13,245 bases of DNA from assembly GCA_001953115.1 (NCBI GenBank), contig LSSL01000054.1, forward strand, positions 1 through 13,245, in the 5' to 3' direction. Position numbers and translations under genes: made by a program. Positions 8,601-13,245 of this stretch are shown one piece after another. The stretch's first letter is position 1, and every line of letters starts with the position of its first letter. The DNA comes from Smittium mucronatum (taxonomy: Eukaryota > Kickxellomycota > Harpellomycetes > Harpellales > Legeriomycetaceae). Below the pieces are notes generated by a model. The model made no database searches. It worked only from the letters and a program-made list of their open reading frames with translations, and was not told the origin of the DNA.

Positions 8601-9125
8601 CCAATCGTCATATCTGATATTTCAAGGCCAAAAAATGCCAAATACTGACCGATATAAATATTTAGGGTAAATAATGAATATTTAATGGGACATGTCAGAG
8701 ACCATCTAGAATATCAACACAAATGTTAGAAAGACATTATATGCTTCATATAACTTCAGAATGCGGTCTGATGTACCCATTAGTATAAATATATATTTTA
8801 TAGGTTGAGACCTGGTTACTATTGGCTGTATGTGGGTGAGGCTTCTTATTTACGAAAATTCAGATTCAGACCTATATAAGCCGTAATTGAAAAGGCTATC
8901 AAAATGGCTGCCAATTTGTGAAAAAAATTCGGCTATCGAACGTGTCTGAGCTAAACTGGGGATAAAATTTGTTTTTCTAATAACATGCGTTGTCAAAAGC
9001 GTGCATGTCACAAGTGTGAAACGTTAAAAACTTGAGTTTTCTGCCACATTTAGTAGCCCAATAAGTCCAAAATGGCTACCTAGGTGACCGGTTGTACGGG
9101 AGGATTAAAATAAAAATTTTCTTAA
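8601..9125 (+). pseudogene. Thumb and C-terminal domain of the plus-strand non-LTR element
   Basis: After a change to frame 1, 8734 onward reads TLYASYNFRMRSDVPISINI, then LVTIGCMWVR, which fits the family segment ALYxxYNFxRxxxVPxxxK...LLPIxTYGxEL. Next comes AIKMAAN (frame 3, from about 8896), then KNSAIERV and AKLGIKF (frame 1), which fits GKxSxMxRVRxELGI. Then KRACHKCETLKT (near 8999-9033) fits the RAxxKWxxLKTWI segment, and VTGCTGGLK (near 9085-9110) fits the final TWVxGxxRWLK. These family segments are from memory of related non-LTR RTs. The reading ends about 20 bases before the A run. Several frame changes and stops break it. Confidence 0.7.
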
Positions 9126-9139
9126 ATTTCTAAAGGTGT

Positions 9140-9152
9140 AAAAAAAAAAAAA
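9140..9152 (+). repeat. 13-A run, candidate poly(A) tail of the plus-strand element
   Basis: Thirteen A follow within about 30 bases of the last readable residues of the C-terminal domain and are in the correct orientation for a tail. That position is what supports the reading, since A runs of similar length occur elsewhere in the window (7039-7052, 10259-10270, 10671-10681). No target-site duplication flanking the element was identified. Confidence 0.5.
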
Positions 9153-11480
9153 TATAGCATAAAGAAAATTAAAATACCCCTTCTAAAATTCACTAGTGGA
9201 TGGTGGATCGAAAAATCGATTAATCTATGATTGCTTTATTCTGAACTTATAATTGGTCTCCAGAAAACTGTTAGAATGCAAATGGAGACTTTTCTGCCCG
9301 TCCAGCTAAGATTAAATACATAATTTTTACACGAAAAAATTCAAAAACTGTTACAATTGAAAAATCTATGTATCTGAAACTGTTGATTACATTTTATTAA
9401 AATTTTCCAAAATGGATAGATAATAAATGTGTCGATCAATCGATTATTACCAGCACAGATCAACTTATACATTAAAAATCAACCCTCGAATTTCAAAAAA
9501 TCTCTGTTGGAGATAGTCGAAAATAAAATTGATTGGGGAATAAAAACAAACGGGTCAGTTAAAATCTGAAACTCCTAACCTTAAATTTTTTGCATGAAGT
9601 AGCTAAATTTCTAATTGAAATTCAAGCGAACAAAAGATTTAGACTCCAGAGTTCAAGTGATTCAATGTCCTCATTAAAAAAATTTCCTCGAGCCATGAAG
9701 ATGCTGGCTTGACAACGAAGGTTTTGGTGAATTTTTTCAATTTACTTCTATTAATTTTTTTTCATCATAATTATATTTACCGTAAAATAAATAATAGGCA
9801 GTTTTTAATGATGTTTATTGTCTTTAAGTTGGGTTTTTGGATTGGAATTTTTTTTCAACTATTATAAAAATATAGTTTATAATAAAAAGTATTTATTCGG
9901 TTTTAAGGGGTTTGTTGCATAAAGTTTAATTTCATAAGGATTATATGTCATTCATAAATCTGTTTTTGGTTAATTTGGGGGGTTTTTTTATCTGATTCAT
10001 TTCATATCAAGTTTATTTTTTAATCAAATTCTACATTACTATTATTAATTTCGTTATTTTATTAATTTGATTCCATATGGCGCTTTAAATTCTATCAAAT
10101 TGAACATAGTTTTTTTTTTTTCCATTAAATGTATTTATTGATTATTTTTTGTGGTGTTAATTAATATCATCAAAGCTATATTTTTTTAAAATTCAAATTA
10201 TAACTTTATCCATCATTTGAGTATATCTTCAAAATATACGCCAATAATGTGGATTAATAAAAAAAAAAAACTTCATATAAGTAAATATCGTAGATATATA
10301 ATTTAAATATTGAATTTTTTTATTCCAGCTATACGTCTTTTTAGTATATACCATCACTGTGATCAATAATAATAAATCCACATATTTTATTTAATGGATT
10401 AATAGTTAGCCATTAGAATTCAAGAATTCTTTTTAAGGATTTACTGGATTTTTTAATTATTGTCGATCTAAATAAACTTTGTTTTAGATATAATAACCGT
10501 TTGGTTGAATACATGAGAAGATTCAAAAGATTTATAAAAATCTGTATTATGAATATAGACGTTCTTTTGCAGCCCAAGATGTCATAAAAGGGTAGTATAT
10601 TTAAAATATTATCAAATCAAATTCTTATGAGATATAAACTTTTTAAATTTTGAAAATTTGGAAACTTTCGAAAAAAAAAAATTAAAGGCATGGAGGATAT
10701 TAATTGTTGCCTATAGTTCTCTAGTTTGTTTAACCTTTCTACCAACCTACAAATAAAGCTCATCAATTCGGTTTAAATGCTTATTGGATGAAATTTATGA
10801 AAAAAAAACTAATCGGGCGATGTAATAACAAAATCGACCCTATTATTAATATGAAATTATATCAGAATCATTTTTAAATCCGAAAAATCATCCTCCATAA
10901 AAATAAAATGAGTAAAAATGGGTGTAAAATCTATCAATTTAAAATATAAAGCATATGTGAGCATACTTAAAAGTGATTCTGATTAAAAAATAATAAAAAA
11001 TAGCTAAACTAACTTGAAATTTTGGTTATGATGATTATTTGGGAAAAATTTCGGGTAAATGCGGATTAGTGAAAATGGTTTTATTATTTAAAATAAAAAA
11101 TCACCATCAAGAAAATAAACAGGTGAAATAAAAATTACTGATCAAGATACATATACTTACTGTGGACAGGAATATTTGAATAGAAGAGAGCTGGGTTAAT
11201 ATTCAAGTGCTGTAGCATTTTCTAAAACTCTTATGAGATAAAATCCCCAAAATTGAAATAAGCACCATCCTTAAGACCGGCAACTTTCAAATAAAAAATT
11301 TTGGGATTTAAAAATTTAATAAAATTCATATTTCTGCAAAATTTTGACCCGAATCTGCCATCCAAATCTTTATTAATTATCATCTATGTGATAGCTATCG
11401 AAATTGGATGATTCGCTGGCTCATACCAGCGCCGATCAGGTCTAAAATAAAAAATCAAATTTTGATTTTCAAAAAATCAA
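9153..11480. other. AT-rich stretch, no gene recognised
   Basis: No gene or element could be identified. From 9153 to about 9710 the plus strand is A-rich and has one open run at about 9561-9700 (plus) facing another on the minus strand over the same bases; neither was recognised. From about 9715 to 10160 the plus strand turns T/G-rich, with a 12-T run at 10110-10121. After that it is AT-rich with a 12-A run at 10259-10270 and an 11-A run at 10671-10681. If the Ty3/gypsy remnant to the right was once complete, its gag and protease should lie in the last 1-2 kb of this stretch, but no zinc knuckle or DTGA box could be read. Confidence 0.5.
10110..10121 (-). repeat. 12-T run, possible minus-strand poly(A) trace
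   Basis: Twelve T on the plus strand end a T/G-rich tract. Read on the minus strand this is an A run that could end a retroposed sequence lying to its right. No coding remnant in that orientation was recognised near it, so a simple homopolymer is equally likely. Confidence 0.25.
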
Positions 11481-11482
11481 GG

Positions 11483-12070
11483 TTTGAGATATTGGATAAA
11501 CTTCTTTCAAGTAATTCAAAATTCAATTTATCAAAATTTAAGCTGAGTAGATATTATTAAATTAGATAGCAATCAAACCGTTTTAAAATTGATATAATTC
11601 ATACAATATTCATCAGTCTCATAAAATTGATTTTTTGTCCAATAATAATCTATAAAAATAATTATTCACATAAAAATCAATATATAGTGATATATCGGAT
11701 CAATTTTTAGTCTTTTTCTCCAAAAAAGTAAATTCTTTTAAATTAATACATTAAATAAAAAATCAAATCCCTTTCTTTAAATTTAAAAACATCGATGTCC
11801 TCATAATAAGTCAGAATAATGAAAATAAAATGAAAAGGATTTTAAGAGCTTTATGAGATGAAGGATGGTGATAAAGTTAAGGAATAGGTGTTCAATTCTA
11901 GCAGAATCTATTAAGATTATTATCAGACACTTTTCTTTTTTAGGAAAGCAAAAGAAGGATCTATTAACGCTCTTTTCGGATTTTATTTAGGGAAAATTGC
12001 AAAAATATTCAGATTTCAAAATAATTGCGAAAATAGTCAAATTCGATTGTCGCAATTACATAATTGACAA
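11483..12070 (+). pseudogene. Ty3/gypsy-type reverse transcriptase remnant
   Basis: This is a broken RT from an LTR retrotransposon. In frame 2 from 11483, FEILDKLLSSNSKFNLSKFK followed by LSRYY-stop-IR fits the family segment P.I.DLL..L....FSKIDLxSGYYQIR (motif A region). In frame 1, SFKLIH then KNQIPFFKFKNIDVLIISQN (to about 11814) fits TFQxLIN...IPFxKxYIDDVLIxS, with the catalytic YIDD reduced to NID (11788-11796). NKMKRILRAL-stop-DEGW then fits the H....VLxxLxxxGL helix, with IGVQF at the KCxF position. In frame 2, INALFGFYLGKIAKIF (from 11963) fits the connection segment LxxFLGFxxYYRxFI. The order matches, although the gap between the first two blocks is about 75 bases longer than expected. 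At least two frameshifts and several stops are present. Confidence 0.8.
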
Positions 12071-12119
12071 ATATAAGCATACATCCCTAGTATTGAAAAA
12101 AATATGAGCATTAATTATC

Positions 12120-12372
12120 CAGATAAAAAATTGCATTTGTTACTGATTTATCAATTGCTTAAATTATTAAAGCTTCTAAAATTATTATGTATCTTAACAC
12201 TGATTCAGGTTATCTTATTTTTACTATAAAAAAGCTTTTATTTATATGCTTGAAATATGAAAAAATAGCTACTAAAAGAACTTTAATCCGTCTTTACTTT
12301 GTTAAAAAATCATACTTTTTAGATATATTTATCTCGAATGCCTTTTGCTTTTTCATTCTTGTATATCGATAA
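12120..12372 (+). pseudogene. Possible RNase H start of the Ty3/gypsy remnant
   Basis: A 61-codon open frame (12187-12372) begins MYLNTDSGYLIFTIKKLLF. The NTDSGY stretch lies about 75 residues downstream of the FGFYLGKI box, near where Ty3/gypsy RNase H has its F.LxTDASxxGIGAVL strand (about 66 residues in the family). TDS would then hold the first catalytic Asp. Downstream the frame is rich in Lys, Ile, Phe and Leu and cannot be matched further. The open frame alone would not be convincing in DNA this AT-rich; position is the main argument. The ATG is not a real start if this is part of pol. No integrase motif (HHCC, DDE) was found after it. Confidence 0.3.
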
Positions 12373-13009
12373 TCGTGATTCATAAATTAAGCAAATAGAA
12401 AAAAAATGAAACTTAGTTTAGGGTCTTGTCGTTATTTAAATATTTTTCTGTGATTGACTTAATAAATGACTCGAGTTACATTTTTTTGAATATTTTTTTA
12501 AATTTTCCCAAATTTAATCTTTTCCTTATTTCCTCCATAAACATTTTATAACTGTATATTTTAAAAATAAATATATAATAAGAGCATAAATATAATAAAT
12601 TAAACGTGATGGAGTTTAAGTTAGTAATAGTTTGATCTATTCTTTTCTGTTTCTACTAAATGCTTCGAGAATTTAATTAAACATTTTTATTACCATCTAG
12701 AAACTCCAATTAAGTGAGGAATGTCACAAAAACGCTTTAATCCTAATATAAATCTGGAAAAAATATTTTATTAAGTGATAAAGTTTGACTTTTCCAAACA
12801 TAGTATTTTAGTATACCTAAAAAAAGTAAAAATATTATATCTACAATATAAATGCATGTTTATGATAATAATTTAAAAAATAACCAAGCTCAACTAATAG
12901 AGAACTTGTAATACGACGTTAATCGGATTTATAATATTTATCACTTATCTAAATCCCCATTAAAATCTTGGTTATCCATTGTCGGAAGCGTATTCTCTAT
13001 AATAGTTAG
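12373..13009. other. AT-rich stretch, no gene recognised
   Basis: This would be the place for integrase and the 3' LTR of the Ty3/gypsy remnant, but no His/Cys pattern, DDE residues, polypurine tract or LTR-like direct repeat could be made out by eye. No tRNA or other RNA gene was recognised. Confidence 0.45.
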
Positions 13010-13245
13010 ACTGGTATAAATCCTCTCTCCTAAACTGTTGTTGTGCAGCTTAAGGTGAGGAAACATTGAGCACTCTATATCTTGCGTACCCTTCGCCCTC
13101 ACCCAGCAGAGACCTTAGGGCAGGTATTTCTCCCTTACTCCGCCTATCCAAATTTCGCCCGTTGCTCCCTGTACTGAAAACTCTAAGTGTTTGTACTACC
13201 CCCACGGTAGGAATAATAGGAAATAACCTTACCGGGAGGGGGGGG
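13010..13245. other. GC-richer terminal patch of unknown nature
   Basis: From about 13010 the base composition changes abruptly: GC is much higher than in the preceding 9 kb and the patch ends in a run of eight G at the window edge. The plus-strand frame from the TAA at 13049-13051 to the edge has no stop (about 64 codons, with PSPSPSRDLRAG and SKFRPLLPVLKTL), and one minus-strand frame over the same bases is also open (pieces such as RLFPIIPTVGVVQTLRVF and GEIPALRSLLGEGEG). Neither product is recognised. It may be the start of another element or of a gene lying to the right, the 5' end of a minus-strand transcript, or an LTR. It contains no rRNA or tRNA sequence that I can identify. Confidence 0.4.

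Larger units (their letters stand above)
7555..9152 (+). mobile_element. Decayed plus-strand non-LTR retrotransposon, 3' half with possible poly(A)
   Basis: The region carries, in order, the N-terminal lead-in to an RT, the RT fingers and palm, the thumb, and a C-terminal domain, then a 13-A run. This is the 3' half of a non-LTR element in sense orientation. It differs in sequence from the minus-strand element at the left edge (fingers NYxxFSLINIISKLL here against SHKAISF...QGMKVL there), so the two are not copies of one family. No endonuclease domain was found upstream: either the copy is 5'-truncated, as often happens in target-primed reverse transcription, or that part has decayed beyond reading. 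Two or more frameshifts and many stops make it inactive. Confidence 0.85.

Noticed and set aside
8999..9050. C-terminal zinc knuckle (ACHKCETLKT...FCHI)
   Set aside because: The Cys and His spacing is suggestive, but the segment fits better as the RAxxKWxxLKTWI region of the C-terminal domain, with Trp (TGG) changed to Cys (TGT). One further point change removes the pattern.
12941..12979. Minus-strand mini-ORF starting MDNQDFNGDLDK, just beyond the GC-rich patch
   Set aside because: Only 12 codons. It would be the start of a leftward gene with the GC-rich patch as its leader, but nothing readable continues past its stop.
1..13245. CRISPR array, tRNA or rRNA genes, bacterial operons
   Set aside because: No regularly spaced repeats, no cloverleaf or rRNA sequence recognised by eye, and no prokaryotic-type coding density. 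A tRNA or rRNA covariance search was not possible here.

Overview
This is a very AT-rich eukaryotic non-coding window with no intact gene. The long stop-free runs of a bacterial genome are absent: the longest open frame starting at ATG that I can place is 84 codons. Almost everything that can be recognised is the broken remains of retrotransposons on both strands. Several lineages of decayed non-LTR elements next to a Ty3/gypsy remnant point to a repeat-bloated, AT-biased eukaryote. The C-terminal half of the right-hand non-LTR reverse transcriptase resembles, from memory, elements I associate with gene-poor microsporidian genomes; this is an inference, and an AT-rich invertebrate or fungus is possible.

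Left third. Positions 1 to about 2505 hold a minus-strand non-LTR retrotransposon, running off the left edge, with an APE-type endonuclease (about 2505-1858), a linker and a reverse transcriptase (about 984-1). All core motifs are readable, but catalytic residues are mutated and frameshifts and stops are present. Immediately to the right, on the opposite strand, about 2760-3500 holds a weaker, probably L1/Tad-like RT fragment whose palm motif reads LD-stop-QKAFD.

Middle. About 3500-5010 is AT-rich with nothing identifiable. A T/G-rich tract (5010-5226) precedes a patch of visibly higher GC (5227-5870) that begins with an open 72-codon peptide and continues in other frames; it looks like a broken coding sequence of unknown family. 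An A-rich stretch without a clear gene follows, containing a 14-A run inside a short inverted repeat (7032-7066).

Right half. About 7555-9152 is the 3' half of a second, plus-strand non-LTR element: RT fingers, palm with a ruined YADD box, thumb and a C-terminal domain, ending about 20 bases before a 13-A run that may be its poly(A) tail. About 11483-12070 carries a Ty3/gypsy RT remnant, with a possible RNase H start in the small open frame at 12187-12372. The last roughly 240 bases are abruptly GC-richer, open on both strands, and unidentified.

Nothing here is likely to act as a working system. The value of the window is as a record of several independent retrotransposon insertions, each decayed by point mutation and indels, with changes in strand composition that roughly follow the element boundaries.
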